Below, piece after piece: positions 1-8,803 of a DNA stretch of 11,513 nucleotides (position 1 is the first letter of the stretch; the number at the start of each line of letters is the position of its first letter). The position numbers and the translations under genes are program-made. The notes under the pieces are model-generated. The model saw only the letters and a list, made by a program, of their open reading frames with translations, made no database searches and was not told the origin of the DNA. Source of the DNA: Pseudomonadota bacterium (GTDB taxonomy: Bacteria > Pseudomonadota > Gammaproteobacteria > Xanthomonadales > Xanthomonadaceae). The DNA is taken from positions 1-11,513 of the forward strand of contig JAFAFF010000340.1 of assembly GCA_023423605.1 (NCBI GenBank), written 5' to 3'.

Positions 1-921
1 GTCACCAAGGACACCATCATCGATACCAACCCCGGCTACATGTCGCTGGGGCGCTACACCATCAAGGACGTGCCGCGGAACAACGGCGTGCTCAACGTCA
101 CCGGCGTGATCACCCGCAGCTCGAACATCGGCGCGGCCAAGATCGTGGCAAAGCTGCCGGACCAGACCTTTTACGATTCGGTGCACAAATTCGGCTATGG
201 CAGCCGTCCCGGCAGCGGCTTCCCGGGCGAATCGGCCGGCGTGCTGCCGACGCCCGCGCGCTGGAGCGGCCCGTCGAAGACCACCATGTCCTATGGTTAT
301 GGATTGAACGTCACGCCTCTGCAGATCGCCACCGCCTACTCGGCGCTGGGCAACGGCGGTAAGCTGATCGCGCCGACCTTCGTCAAGGGCCAGCGCAACG
401 AAGGCAAGCAGATCATCGATGAAAACGTGGCCAAGCAGGTCGTGGCCATGATGGAAACGGTGGTCACCCAGGGCGGTGCCAAGCAGGCGGCGGTGCTGGG
501 CTACCACGTGGCCGGCAAGACCGGTACTGCGCGCAAGGCCGGCCCCGGCGGTTACGAGCGTGGCCACTACAACTCGCTGTTCGCCGGCGTGGTGCCGGCC
601 AGCAACCCGCGCTTCGCCACGGTGATCGTGATCAACGATCCGCAGGGCGGAAAATACTATGGCGGCCTGGTATCCGCGCCGGTGTTCCACAACGTGATGG
701 ACGGCGCCCTGCGCCTGATGGACGTGCCGCCGGACGACATCCAGTCGTGGCTGGCCGCCCAGCAGTCGGGCAAGACCGGCCACGCCGCTTCGGTGTTGCC
801 CACGCCGCCGGCCGATACCGTGCTGCCCACCGACGCCGCCGCGGAATTCGACGCCGCGCTGCCCACCGCGCAGGCTCCCGCCGCGCCTTCATCGCCGGTT
901 CCGGCGGGAGGCACGCAATGA
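1..921 (+). CDS. ftsI: Peptidoglycan D,D-transpeptidase FtsI (PBP3), 3' part
   Basis: This is the C-terminal 306 residues of the septal class B penicillin-binding protein, which cross-links new peptidoglycan in the periplasm at the division site together with FtsW. The frame is open from base 1, so the start, the membrane anchor and the active-site SxxK motif lie upstream of the window. The transpeptidase SxN motif is visible as Ser-Ser-Asn at nt 118-126, and the KTGT motif at nt 517-528 inside [11 protein letters not shown]. After the catalytic domain, at about nt 760, the protein ends in a Pro/Ala-rich tail of roughly 50 residues with no clear fold. The TGA stop overlaps the murE start as ATGA. 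The upstream neighbour would normally be ftsL. Identification is firm; only the N-terminal part cannot be judged. Confidence 0.96.
   Translation, partial: VTKDTIIDTNPGYMSLGRYTIKDVPRNNGVLNVTGVITRSSNIGAAKIVAKLPDQTFYDSVHKFGYGSRPGSGFPGESAGVLPTPARWSGPSKTTMSYGYGLNVTPLQIATAYSALGNGGKLIAPTFVKGQRNEGKQIIDENVAKQVVAMMETVVTQGGAKQAAVLGYHVAGKTGTARKAGPGGYERGHYNSLFAGVVPASNPRFATVIVINDPQGGKYYGGLVSAPVFHNVMDGALRLMDVPPDDIQSWLAAQQSGKTGHAASVLPTPPADTVLPTDAAAEFDAALPTAQAPAAPSSPVPAGGTQ
907..911 (+). promoter_or_regulatory. Ribosome binding site of murE
   Basis: GGAGG lies 6 nt before the ATG at 918. The murE reading frame stays open upstream to 747, but this site and the ATGA overlap with the ftsI stop fix the start at 918. 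The upstream extension would code for an Arg-rich sequence unlike any MurE. Confidence 0.8.
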
Positions 922-2405
922 GCCGCTCGGTGGCATTGTCATCCCTGCTTTCCGACATGGACCTGGGCGACCGCGAGGTGCAGGTGTCCGGCCTGGTGAT
1001 GGACAGCCGCGCGGTGCAGCCGGGCGATGTCTTCGTGGCGATTGCCGGCTTCGGTGCGCATGGCCTGGGCTTCGTGGAACAGGCACGTGCCGCCGGCGCA
1101 TCGGCCATCCTGTTCGAACCACCGGCACCGGCCCAGCTGCCGGCGCCCGCCGATGCCATCGCCGTGCCGGGCCTGCGTGCACGGCTGGGAACGATGGCCG
1201 ACCAGTTCCATGGTGCGCCTTCGCGTGCAATGACGATGGTCGGGGTGACCGGCACCAACGGCAAGACCTCCACCGTGCAGTTGCTGGTACAGGCCTGGAA
1301 CCTGCTGGGCGTGCGCGGTGGCAGCATCGGCACGCTGGGTGCCGGGTTGCATGGCAACGTGCAGCCTACCGGCTTCACCACCCCGCTGGTGCTGCAGATG
1401 CATGCGCTGCTGGCCGGCCTGCGCGATGACGGTGCGCAGGCGGTGGCGATGGAAGTCAGCTCGCATGCGCTGGACCAGGGGCGCGTGGACGCGGTGCATT
1501 TCGATGTGGCGGTGTTCACCAACCTCACCCGCGACCATCTGGACTACCACGGCGACATGGCCGGTTACGGTGCGGCCAAGGAGCGATTGTTCCATCGCGC
1601 CGGACTGCGTGCGTCGGTCGTGAACGTGGACGATGCGTTCGGCCGCCAGTTGCTGGCCCGCCTGCCGGGCCGCCAGCAGGCCATCGGCGTGAGTTCGCGG
1701 GGGAGCAAGGCGGCCGGCGTGCGCGCCGAGGGTATCGTGCTGGATGGCCGCGGCCTGGCCTTCATTCTGGATATCGACGGCCAGCGCGCAGACGTGCGCT
1801 CGCCACTGCTGGGACGCTTCAACGTGGACAATCTGCTGGTGGTGGCCGGCACGCTGCATGCGCTGGGCCATCCGCTGGCGACCATCGCCGAGGTACTGGG
1901 GCGCCTGCAGCCCATCCATGGACGCATGAACCGGATGGGTGGCGAAGCGCGCCAGCCAACCGTGGTGGTGGACTACGCGCATACACCCGATGCGCTGGAA
2001 CAGGCGCTTTCCAGCCTGCGCGACCATGTGGCCGGTCGCCTGACCTGCGTGTTCGGTTGCGGTGGCGAGCGCGATACCGGCAAGCGCCCGCAGATGGCCG
2101 CCATCGCCGAGCGCCTGGCCGATCGTGTCGTGGTCACCGATGACAATCCGCGCGGCGAAGAGGGCGATCGCATCGTGGCCGACATCCTTGCCGGTTTCGC
2201 CGATGCCGCGCCGGTGGTGGTGCAGCGCGACCGCGCGCGTGCCATCGCCGCCGCGGTGGCCGCGGCCGGCGAGGGCGACATCGTGCTGGTGGCCGGCAAG
2301 GGCCATGAGCCGTACCAGGAAATCCATGGGGTGAAGCATCCCTTCGACGACACCGTGGTGGCCGCTGCTGCGCTGGCCAGGCACGGCATGGAGGTGCACC
2401 CGTGA
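918..2405 (+). CDS. murE: UDP-MurNAc-L-Ala-D-Glu:meso-diaminopimelate ligase MurE
   Basis: This cytoplasmic ATP-dependent Mur ligase adds the third stem-peptide residue to UDP-MurNAc-L-Ala-D-Glu. The protein has 495 residues, normal for the family. The N-terminal UDP-binding domain covers about residues 1-105. The ATP-binding P-loop GTNGKTS is at 112-118. The lysine expected to be carbamoylated is K221 in [15 protein letters not shown] is at 380-386 and GKGHE at 460-464. The DNPR motif at 409-412 is the family marker for meso-diaminopimelate, as opposed to lysine, so the peptidoglycan should be of the meso-DAP type. The start at 918 is set by GGAGG six bases upstream and the ATGA overlap with ftsI. 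The stop overlaps the GTG start of murF (GTGA), so translation of the two is probably coupled. Confidence 0.97.
   Translation: MSRSVALSSLLSDMDLGDREVQVSGLVMDSRAVQPGDVFVAIAGFGAHGLGFVEQARAAGASAILFEPPAPAQLPAPADAIAVPGLRARLGTMADQFHGAPSRAMTMVGVTGTNGKTSTVQLLVQAWNLLGVRGGSIGTLGAGLHGNVQPTGFTTPLVLQMHALLAGLRDDGAQAVAMEVSSHALDQGRVDAVHFDVAVFTNLTRDHLDYHGDMAGYGAAKERLFHRAGLRASVVNVDDAFGRQLLARLPGRQQAIGVSSRGSKAAGVRAEGIVLDGRGLAFILDIDGQRADVRSPLLGRFNVDNLLVVAGTLHALGHPLATIAEVLGRLQPIHGRMNRMGGEARQPTVVVDYAHTPDALEQALSSLRDHVAGRLTCVFGCGGERDTGKRPQMAAIAERLADRVVVTDDNPRGEEGDRIVADILAGFADAAPVVVQRDRARAIAAAVAAAGEGDIVLVAGKGHEPYQEIHGVKHPFDDTVVAAAALARHGMEVHP
2390..2395 (+). promoter_or_regulatory. Ribosome binding site of murF (GTG start)
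   Basis: GGAGGT inside the last codons of murE lies 6 nt before the GTG at 2402. It supports GTG as the start codon; the next in-frame ATG is about 35 codons in, which would remove the beginning of the UDP-binding domain. Confidence 0.75.
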
Positions 2406-3796
2406 GGCGCACCCTGCTTTCGCTTGTCGCGCACTGGGCTGGTGGCGAGATCCACGGCGACGATGTGGCCATCGATGCGATCAGCAACGATACCCGGCAG
2501 ATGAGCGCGGGGAGCCTGTATGTGGCCCTGCGTGGCGAACGTTTCGACGGCCATGATTTCGCCGCCGATGCCCAGTTGCGCGGCGCCAGCGCGCTGCTGG
2601 TGGAGCGGCTGTTGCCGCTGGACCTGCCGCAGGTGCTGGTGGCCGACAGTGAACTGGCGCTGGCACGCATCGCCGCCGGCATGCAGCGCGATCGCGCCAC
2701 CCGGGTCTTCGCCATCACCGGCAGCAACGGCAAGACCAGCGTCAAGACGCTGCTGGTGGGCATCCTGCGCCAGCATGCGCAGGCCAGCCATGCCGTGGTG
2801 CATGCCAATCCGGGCAACCGCAACAATGAGATCGGCCTGCCGCTGGCGGTCATCGAAGCGCCGGAAGACGCGGATTTCGCGGTCTACGAGATGGGCGCCG
2901 GCAAGCCGGGCGACATCGCCTACCTGACCGACATCGTGCGCCCGCACTGGTCGCTGGTGAACAACATCGCCGCCGCCCACCTGGAACGGATGGGCAGCCT
3001 GCTGGGCGTGGCCACCACCAAGGGGGCCATCTATGCGGCGCTGCCGGCCGATGGCGTGGCGGTGATCAATGCCGACGACGCATTCGCGCCGTGGTTCGAA
3101 CAGCATTTCGTCGGCACGCCCGCCCGTTGCGGCGTGCTGCGCTTCGGCCTGGACCACAGCGCCGAGGTATCGGCCACTGCGCTGCGTTTCGATGCCGGCG
3201 GCAGTCATTTCACCCTGCGCACGCCGGCCGGCGAAGCCAGCGTGTCGTTGCCGCTGCCGGGGCGCCACAACGTGGCCAATGCACTGGCGGCCAGCGCACT
3301 GGCACTGGCTGCCGGCATCGCGCTCGACCAGGTGGTGGCCGGCCTGCGGGCGGCCGAACCGGTGCCGGGCCGGCAGATCGCGCATCGCCTGCAGGGCGGC
3401 GCGGTGCTGGTGGACGACAGCTACAACGCCAATCCGGGCTCGCTGGAGGCGGCGATCAATGCGCTGGTGGCGGCCGGCGACGAAGGCTGGCTGGTACTGG
3501 GCGATATGCGCGAACTGGGTGATGGCGCCGAGGCGCTGCATGCGCAGGCTGGCCTGCGCGCACGCCAGGCCGGCCTGAAGCGGCTGTATACGCTGGGCCC
3601 GCTGAGCGCCGCCGCCGCGGCCGCGTTCGGTGAAGGCGCACGGCATTTCGACAGCCATGACGCGCTGGCCCGGGCGCTGCAGGACGACCTGCACGCTGGC
3701 GTGCGCTGCCTGGTGAAGGGTTCCCGTGGCAGCGCCATGGACATGATCGTCAAGGCGCTGCTGGCGCGAGGAGAGGAAGCACCCCATGTTGTATGA
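2402..3796 (+). CDS. murF: UDP-MurNAc-tripeptide:D-Ala-D-Ala ligase MurF
   Basis: This cytoplasmic Mur ligase attaches the D-Ala-D-Ala dipeptide to UDP-MurNAc-tripeptide and so completes the pentapeptide precursor. The dipeptide comes from DdlB, encoded further down the same cluster. It has 464 residues, close to the usual length of about 450. Visible signatures are the P-loop GSNGKTS at 107-113, the central [13 protein letters not shown] segment with a downstream KGAI lysine region, and DDSYNANP at 338-345, a MurF hallmark, followed by LGDMREL at 366-372. The start is GTG, overlapping the murE stop by 4 nt and preceded by GGAGGT. The 3' end overlaps mraY by 11 nt. Confidence is high because the motifs separate it clearly from MurC, MurD and MurE. 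Confidence 0.96.
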   Translation: MRRTLLSLVAHWAGGEIHGDDVAIDAISNDTRQMSAGSLYVALRGERFDGHDFAADAQLRGASALLVERLLPLDLPQVLVADSELALARIAAGMQRDRATRVFAITGSNGKTSVKTLLVGILRQHAQASHAVVHANPGNRNNEIGLPLAVIEAPEDADFAVYEMGAGKPGDIAYLTDIVRPHWSLVNNIAAAHLERMGSLLGVATTKGAIYAALPADGVAVINADDAFAPWFEQHFVGTPARCGVLRFGLDHSAEVSATALRFDAGGSHFTLRTPAGEASVSLPLPGRHNVANALAASALALAAGIALDQVVAGLRAAEPVPGRQIAHRLQGGAVLVDDSYNANPGSLEAAINALVAAGDEGWLVLGDMRELGDGAEALHAQAGLRARQAGLKRLYTLGPLSAAAAAAFGEGARHFDSHDALARALQDDLHAGVRCLVKGSRGSAMDMIVKALLARGEEAPHVV

Positions 3797-4871
3797 ACTG
3801 GCTCGATGGTTGCAGCAGCTGGAGAGCTCGTTCGGGCTGTTCAACTACCAGACGTTCCGCGCCATCCTCGCCGCGCTGACTTCGCTGTTCCTGTCGCTGT
3901 GGATGGGGCCTGCGGTGATCCGCCGGCTGGCCCAGTTCAAGGGCGGCCAGCCGATCCGCAGCGATGGCCCGAAGACCCACTTCTCCAAGGCCGGCACGCC
4001 GACCATGGGCGGCTCGCTGATCCTGCTGTCGGTCACCCTGGCGGTGCTGGCGTGGGCGGACCTGGGCAACCGTTACGTGTGGCTGGTGCTGGCGGTGATG
4101 CTCTGCTTCGGTGCCATCGGCTGGTACGACGACTGGATCAAGATCGTCCGTCGCGATCCCAATGGCCTGAAGTCGCGCTGGAAATACCTGCTGCAGTCGA
4201 TCTTCGGCCTGGCCGCCGGCCTGTTCCTGTACTTCACCGCCGACGTGCCGTCGGCGCTGACGTTCTACATCCCGATGTTCAAGGCGGTGGCGCTGCCGCT
4301 GGCCGGCATCAGCTTCGTGGCCATCGCCTATTTCTGGATCGTCGGCTTCTCCAATGCGGTGAACCTCACCGATGGCCTGGACGGCCTGGCCATCATGCCC
4401 ACCGTACTTGTGGCCTGTGGGCTCGGCGTGTTCGCCTATGCCTCGGGCAATGCGGTGTTCGCCAACTACCTGCAGATCCCGCAGATTCCCGGTGCCGGCG
4501 AGCTGGTGATCATCTGCGCGGCCATCGCCGGTGCAGGCCTGGGCTTCCTGTGGTTCAACACCTATCCGGCAATGGTGTTCATGGGCGATATCGGTGCGCT
4601 GGCGCTGGGCGCCGTGCTGGGCACCATCGCGGTGATCGTGCGCCAGGAGCTGGTGCTGGTGGTGATGGGCGGCGTATTCGTCATTGAAACGCTGTCGGTG
4701 ATGATCCAGGTCGCCTCGTTCAAGCTGACCGGCAAGCGCGTGTTCCGCATGGCACCCATCCACCACCACTTTGAACTGAAGGGCTGGCCGGAGCCGCGCG
4801 TGATCGTGCGCTTCTGGATCATTTCGGTGGTGCTGGTGCTGGTCGGCCTGGCCACGTTGAAGGTGCGCTGA
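3786..4871 (+). CDS. mraY: Phospho-MurNAc-pentapeptide transferase MraY
   Basis: This integral membrane enzyme transfers phospho-MurNAc-pentapeptide from UDP to undecaprenyl phosphate, forming lipid I on the inner face of the cytoplasmic membrane. Its 361 residues match the E. coli length almost exactly, and alternating hydrophobic stretches are consistent with the family's ten transmembrane helices. The catalytic and Mg-binding aspartates are present: D115-D116 in YDDWIK, D196 in [10 protein letters not shown], and D268 in MGDIGA. The HHHFE motif at 326-330, part of the nucleoside-binding loop, is followed by LKGWPEP. A purine-rich stretch at 3768-3779 serves as ribosome binding site. The gene starts 11 nt inside murF and its stop shares one base with the ftsW start (TGATG). 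murD, which follows mraY in many dcw clusters, is absent here. Confidence 0.97.
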   Translation: MLYELARWLQQLESSFGLFNYQTFRAILAALTSLFLSLWMGPAVIRRLAQFKGGQPIRSDGPKTHFSKAGTPTMGGSLILLSVTLAVLAWADLGNRYVWLVLAVMLCFGAIGWYDDWIKIVRRDPNGLKSRWKYLLQSIFGLAAGLFLYFTADVPSALTFYIPMFKAVALPLAGISFVAIAYFWIVGFSNAVNLTDGLDGLAIMPTVLVACGLGVFAYASGNAVFANYLQIPQIPGAGELVIICAAIAGAGLGFLWFNTYPAMVFMGDIGALALGAVLGTIAVIVRQELVLVVMGGVFVIETLSVMIQVASFKLTGKRVFRMAPIHHHFELKGWPEPRVIVRFWIISVVLVLVGLATLKVR

Positions 4872-6235
4872 TGAACGATCTGTCCCGCCAGGCAACCCGG
4901 CTTGAAGCCATCGGAGGCCGCTTCGACACGTGGCTGCTCGGCGCGATCATCGCGTTGACCGGGCTGGGCGTGGTGATGGTGGCTTCCAGTTCGATCGCGC
5001 TGATGAGCAGCCCGTTCTATTACCTCAACCGTCACCTGGTCTTCCTGGCGGTGGGCGTGGTGCTGGCGGTGATCGCCATGCGCACCGAACTGAAGACCAT
5101 CGAACAGTACAACCAGCTGCTGCTGCTGGGCTGCTTCCTGCTGCTGGTGGCGGTGTTCGTGCCGGGCCTGGGCAGTACGGTCAACGGCGCGCGGCGCTGG
5201 ATCAACCTGGGCATTTCCAAGTTCCAGACCGTGGAAGCAGTGAAGGTGCTGTACATCGTGTGGCTGTCCAGCTACCTGGTGCGCTTCCGCGATGAGGTCA
5301 ATGCCACCTGGCCGGCGATGCTGAAGCCTCTCTGCGTGGCCGGTGCGCTGGTGGTGCTGCTGCTGCTGCAACCGGATTTCGGCTCGTCCACGCTGCTGCT
5401 GGCCATCACCGCCGGCATGCTGGTGCTGGGCGGGGTGAACATGCCGCGCATGTCGATGCCGGTGATCCTGGGCATGGTCGGCATGAGCGCGCTGGCAATC
5501 ATCGAGCCCTACCGCATGCGCCGCATCACCTCCTTCCTGGACCCATGGGCCGACCAGCAGGGCGACGGTTACCAGTTGTCCAACGCCCTGATGGCGGTGG
5601 GCCGTGGCGAGTGGACCGGCGTGGGCCTGGGCAATTCGGTGCAGAAGCTGTACTACCTGCCCGAAGCGCATACCGATTTCATCTTTTCGGTCACCGCCGA
5701 AGAACTGGGTTTCCTGGGTACCTGCCTGGTCATTTCGCTGTATGCGCTGCTGGTGGGCCGCACCTTCTGGCTGGGCATGCGCTGCGTGGAGATGAAGCGG
5801 CATTTCTCCGGCTACATCGCCTTCGGCATCGGCCTGTGGATCAGCATGCAGAGCTTCGTGTCGATCGGCGTGAACCTGGGCATCCTGCCAACCAAGGGCC
5901 TGACCCTGCCTTTGATTTCCTCCGGTGGCTCCAGTGTGTTGATGACCTGCGTAGCGATGGGCCTGCTGCTGCGGGTGTCGTATGAACTGGACCGTGCCGA
6001 ACGCCGCCAGGCCGTGCGCATGGGCGGTTTCGAGGAGAGCGCGGACGGCGCCATGCAGGCCGCACTGGCAGCGACGGAGACGGTTGTTCCCACCCGCGCG
6101 GGCAATGCATCCGCCAGCCACACCAGCAGGGACCACGTCCACGAGTACGACGCCGCTACGGCACCGCGCGCAGCCACGCGTGGCACCAGCCGCCTGCAGA
6201 CGCGCGTCGAGCCGACCTTCGGGAGGCTGTCGTGA
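4871..6235 (+). CDS. ftsW: Septal peptidoglycan polymerase FtsW (SEDS family)
   Basis: FtsW is the SEDS-family glycosyltransferase that polymerises lipid II at the septum with FtsI. The 454-residue protein shows repeated hydrophobic segments from about residue 22 to 370, consistent with ten membrane helices. [10 protein letters not shown] at 105-114 matches the family, and PEAHTDFIF contains the conserved catalytic aspartate D269. [10 protein letters not shown] at 346-355 is another family signature. Two oddities: the usual QPxE after NGxRRW reads QTVE (119-122), and a hydrophilic, Ala- and Thr-rich tail of about 80 residues follows the last helix, longer than in E. coli. GAAGGT at 4859-4864 gives a ribosome binding site 6 nt before the ATG. 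Its stop overlaps the murG GTG. Confidence 0.96.
   Translation: MNDLSRQATRLEAIGGRFDTWLLGAIIALTGLGVVMVASSSIALMSSPFYYLNRHLVFLAVGVVLAVIAMRTELKTIEQYNQLLLLGCFLLLVAVFVPGLGSTVNGARRWINLGISKFQTVEAVKVLYIVWLSSYLVRFRDEVNATWPAMLKPLCVAGALVVLLLLQPDFGSSTLLLAITAGMLVLGGVNMPRMSMPVILGMVGMSALAIIEPYRMRRITSFLDPWADQQGDGYQLSNALMAVGRGEWTGVGLGNSVQKLYYLPEAHTDFIFSVTAEELGFLGTCLVISLYALLVGRTFWLGMRCVEMKRHFSGYIAFGIGLWISMQSFVSIGVNLGILPTKGLTLPLISSGGSSVLMTCVAMGLLLRVSYELDRAERRQAVRMGGFEESADGAMQAALAATETVVPTRAGNASASHTSRDHVHEYDAATAPRAATRGTSRLQTRVEPTFGRLS
6221..6226 (+). promoter_or_regulatory. Ribosome binding site for the GTG start of murG
   Basis: GGGAGG within the ftsW 3' end lies 5 nt before GTG at 6232. A second good site, GGAGG at 6249-6253, lies 5 nt before the in-frame ATG at 6259, so the murG start is not fully decided by ribosome binding sites alone. 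Confidence 0.6.
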
Positions 6236-7326
6236 ACGTGCGCGCTGCGGAGGATGCGATGCGGCCGGTGATGATTCTGGCCGGCGGTACCGGCGGGCAC
6301 ATCTTCCCGGGGCTGGCCGTGGCCCGCGTACTGCGTGCGCGTGGCGTGCCGGTCACCTGGCTGGGCGCCGCCGGACAGATGGAAACGCGCCTGGTCCCGC
6401 AGCACGACCTGCCGATCGATACCCTCGACGTCGCCGGCCTGCGCGGCAAGGGCAAGCTTGCGCTGCTGGGCGCGCCGTGGCGCGTGCTGCGGGCGGTGCG
6501 CCAGGCCGGTTTCCTGCTGCGCGACCGCAATCCGCGCGCGGTGATCGCCTTTGGCGGTTATGCCTCGGGACCGGGTGGCCTGGCCGCGCGCCTGCATGGC
6601 CTGCCGCTGCTGGTGCATGAACAGAACCGCGCGCCGGGCATGACCAACCGTTTCCTGGCGCGCTTCGCGCAGCGCGTGCTGACTGGTTTTCCCGGCAGCT
6701 TCGCCGCACGCGAGGAGGCGGTCGGCAATCCCGTGCGTGCCGAGATTGCCGCCATCGCACCGCCGGAACAGCGTTTCGCTGACCGCAGCGGAGCGCTGCG
6801 GGTGCTGGTGGTCGGCGGCAGCCAGGGTGCACGGGCACTGAACACCGCGATGCCGCAGGCCATCGCCGCGCTCGGCGGCGCGCACCCGGTGCAGGTGCGC
6901 CACCAGAGCGGAGAGAAGATGCATGCCGAAGCGCTGCAGGCCTATGCGCATGCCGGTGTGGACGCGCAGATCACCCCGTTCATCGCCGATATGGCCGAAG
7001 CCTTCGCCTGGGCTGACCTGGTGGTCTGCCGTGCAGGCGCTTCCACGCTTGCCGAGCTGTGTGCGGCGGGCGTGGGCAGCGTGCTGGTGCCGTTCCCGGC
7101 GGCGGTGGACGATCACCAGACCCGCAATGCCGAATACCTTGCCGACCGCGATGCCGCCGTGCTGCTGAAGCAGGACGAAGCGCTGGCCAGCGGCATCGAA
7201 CGGCTGCTGCGCGAACTGTCCGCAAATCCCGCCCGTCGCATGCAGATGGCCCAGGCCGCGCGTGCGCTGGCCAAGGTCGATGCCGCCGAGCGCATCGCCG
7301 ATATCATCCTGAAGGAAGCTGCATGA
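6232..7326 (+). CDS. murG: UDP-GlcNAc:lipid I N-acetylglucosaminyltransferase MurG
   Basis: MurG is a peripheral GT-B glycosyltransferase on the inner membrane surface. It transfers GlcNAc from UDP-GlcNAc to lipid I to make lipid II, the substrate of FtsW. From the GTG start it has 364 residues. The N-terminal acceptor domain contains the Gly-rich loop GGTGGH at 18-23, a second loop [10 protein letters not shown] from 107, and HEQNRAPG from 129. The C-terminal donor domain has GGSQGA at 195-200, [11 protein letters not shown] from 266, and the UDP-GlcNAc site around PAAVDDHQ (289-296). The GTG overlaps the ftsW stop as GTGA. An ATG at 6259, nine codons in, is an alternative start with its own GGAGG. 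The stop overlaps the start of a 15-codon mini-ORF as ATGA. Confidence 0.96.
   Translation: MNVRAAEDAMRPVMILAGGTGGHIFPGLAVARVLRARGVPVTWLGAAGQMETRLVPQHDLPIDTLDVAGLRGKGKLALLGAPWRVLRAVRQAGFLLRDRNPRAVIAFGGYASGPGGLAARLHGLPLLVHEQNRAPGMTNRFLARFAQRVLTGFPGSFAAREEAVGNPVRAEIAAIAPPEQRFADRSGALRVLVVGGSQGARALNTAMPQAIAALGGAHPVQVRHQSGEKMHAEALQAYAHAGVDAQITPFIADMAEAFAWADLVVCRAGASTLAELCAAGVGSVLVPFPAAVDDHQTRNAEYLADRDAAVLLKQDEALASGIERLLRELSANPARRMQMAQAARALAKVDAAERIADIILKEAA
7312..7316 (+). promoter_or_regulatory. Ribosome binding site of the murG-murC mini-ORF
   Basis: AAGGA, within the purine stretch GAAGGAAG of the last murG codons, lies 6 nt before the ATG at 7323. No start codon of a conventional gene lies at the right distance (murC begins 50 nt later), so its presence is the main argument that the mini-ORF is translated. 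Confidence 0.6.
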
Positions 7327-7370
7327 AGAATTACCGCCACCGCGCCGGTACCACGCGGGGTCGCGCATGA
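7323..7370 (+). CDS. Candidate 15-residue mini-ORF bridging murG and murC
   Basis: I do not recognise the product. The reading frame encodes [15 protein letters not shown], a short, strongly basic peptide with four arginines, one lysine and one histidine and no hydrophobic segment. It has a good ribosome binding site (AAGGA, 6 nt spacing). It overlaps the murG stop as ATGA and the murC start as ATGA, the same junction type used by most other genes in this cluster. The most likely role, by inference, is to carry ribosomes across the 40-nt gap so that murC is translated in coupling with murG, with the peptide itself possibly having no function. It could also be chance, since the murC ATG needs no leader in principle and a short open frame is not improbable. 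Confidence 0.45.
   Translation: MKNYRHRAGTTRGRA
7340..7361 (+). promoter_or_regulatory. Weak murC ribosome binding site inside a possible hairpin
   Basis: The only candidate murC ribosome binding site is GGGGT at 7357-7361, 5 nt before ATG 7367, a poor match. Bases CCGCG (7340-7344) can pair with CGCGG (7354-7358) around a 9-nt loop containing the palindrome GGTACC, which would partly hide this site. A five-pair stem is common in GC-rich DNA, so this is only suggestive. Confidence 0.3.
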
Positions 7371-8803
7371 TCCGCCGCCTGCATGACACCAACGACCTGG
7401 TGCGCGCGTTCCCGCGCGTGCATTTCGTCGGCATCGGCGGGACCGGCATGAGCGGCATCGCCGAAGTCATGCTGACGCTGGGCTATGAAGTGTCCGGCTC
7501 GGACAACTCGGACAATACCGCGACCCGTCGCCTGGCCGGGCTCGGTGCGCGCATCATGCGCGGCCATTCGGCAGCCAATGTGCTGGGCACCGACTGCGTG
7601 GTGGTGTCCAGCGCCATCCGCGAGGACAACCCGGAACTGATGGAAGCGCGCAGCCAGCGCATCCCGATCATGCCGCGCGCGGCCATGCTGGCCGAGCTGA
7701 TGCGCTTCCGTCGCGGCATTGCCGTGGCCGGCACGCACGGCAAGACCACCACCACCAGCCTGACCGCTGCGGTGCTGAGCGAAGGTGGGCTCGACCCGAC
7801 GTTCGTGATCGGTGGCCAGCTGCTGGCTGCCGGTGCCAACGCCAAGCTGGGCGGTGGCCAGTGGCTGGTGGCCGAGGCTGACGAAAGCGATGGCAGCTTC
7901 CTGCGCCTGAACCCGCTGATGTCGATCATCACGAACATCGATGCCGACCACCTGGAAAACTACGGCAACGACTTTGCCCGAGTGCAGGCGGCCTTCGCCG
8001 AGTTCCTGCAGCGGCTGCCGTTCTATGGCCTGGCCGTGCTGTGCATCGACGATCCGGAAGTGGCGGCACTGGCGGCGCAGACGCCTCGCCACGTCATGAG
8101 CTACGGCCTGAGCGACCACGCCGATGTCCGCGCGGAAAACGTGGTGCAGGACGGTGCGCGCATGCGCTTCACCCTGCGCCTGCCGCAGGGCACCAGCCAG
8201 GATGTGGTGCTGGCGCTGCCGGGCCGCCACAACGTGCTCAACGCCCTTGCCGCGGCAGCGGTGGGCTGGCAGCTGGGTGTTGCTCCGGATGCCATCGCCC
8301 GTGCGCTGGAAGGCTTTTCGGGCGTCGGCCGCCGCTTCAACGATCTCGGTGAAGTCACCACCGCCAGTGGCGCGAAGGTGCGCATCATCGACGACTACGG
8401 CCATCATCCCAGCGAGCTGGAAGCGGTGTTCGCCGCCGCCCGGGGGGGCTGGGGCGACAAGCGCCTGGTGGTGGCCTTCCAGCCGCATCGCTACAGCCGC
8501 ACCCGCGACCAGTTCGACAGATTCGCCGCCGTGCTGTCCAGCGTGGACGCACTGGTGCTCAGCGAGGTCTATCCGGCCGGCGAAGAGCCGATCGCCGGGG
8601 CGGATTCGCATTCGCTGGCGCGTGCGATCCGTGCGCGTGGTCGCAGCGAACCGGTGGTGGTCGGCAAGGCGGTCGAGCTCGCCCATGTGCTGCCGGACGT
8701 GCTGCAGGACGGCGACCTGCTGCTGATGATGGGCGCCGGCGACATCGGCGCCATTGCCCAGCAGATCGCGGTGGACGGTTTCAGTGCGGAGGGCGCGGCA
8801 TGA
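7367..8803 (+). CDS. murC: UDP-MurNAc:L-alanine ligase MurC
   Basis: MurC is the first cytoplasmic Mur ligase and adds L-Ala to UDP-MurNAc using ATP. The protein has 478 residues, in the family range. The N-terminal Rossmann-like UDP-binding domain shows GIGGTGMS at 22-29. The central ATPase domain has the P-loop GTHGKTTTT at 122-130 and EADESD at 170-175. The C-terminal domain carries DDYGHHP at 342-348, a MurC hallmark, and QPHRYSRT from 372. The ATG at 7367 overlaps the stop of the upstream mini-ORF; its own ribosome binding site is weak, which points to coupled translation. A run of seven G at 8442-8448 lies within the coding sequence and is read normally as Arg-Gly-Gly. The stop overlaps ddlB as ATGA. 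Confidence 0.96.
   Translation: MIRRLHDTNDLVRAFPRVHFVGIGGTGMSGIAEVMLTLGYEVSGSDNSDNTATRRLAGLGARIMRGHSAANVLGTDCVVVSSAIREDNPELMEARSQRIPIMPRAAMLAELMRFRRGIAVAGTHGKTTTTSLTAAVLSEGGLDPTFVIGGQLLAAGANAKLGGGQWLVAEADESDGSFLRLNPLMSIITNIDADHLENYGNDFARVQAAFAEFLQRLPFYGLAVLCIDDPEVAALAAQTPRHVMSYGLSDHADVRAENVVQDGARMRFTLRLPQGTSQDVVLALPGRHNVLNALAAAAVGWQLGVAPDAIARALEGFSGVGRRFNDLGEVTTASGAKVRIIDDYGHHPSELEAVFAAARGGWGDKRLVVAFQPHRYSRTRDQFDRFAAVLSSVDALVLSEVYPAGEEPIAGADSHSLARAIRARGRSEPVVVGKAVELAHVLPDVLQDGDLLLMMGAGDIGAIAQQIAVDGFSAEGAA

Noticed and set aside
747..917. Upstream extension of the murE frame
   Set aside because: It overlaps ftsI, codes for Arg-rich sequence unlike MurE, and the start at 918 has a ribosome binding site and the ATGA overlap.
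939..2399. Long open frame of 486 codons on the minus strand opposite murE
   Set aside because: The sequence is His-, Gln- and Ala-rich without domain motifs and lies opposite a clear murE. It is explained by the strong G/C third-position bias, which removes stop codons from antisense frames.
1973..3844. 623-codon minus-strand open frame opposite murE-murF
   Set aside because: It has no recognisable motifs and a His/Gln/Arg-rich composition typical of antisense shadows; it crosses two well-supported genes.
4562..6142. 526-codon minus-strand open frame opposite mraY-ftsW, very rich in His and Gln
   Set aside because: The composition mirrors the Leu (CTG) and Val (GTG) codons of membrane proteins on the other strand, so it is a shadow.
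7347..7352. GGTACC palindrome as an operator site
   Set aside because: A six-base palindrome is too short to support a regulator site; it is only noted as the loop of the possible hairpin.
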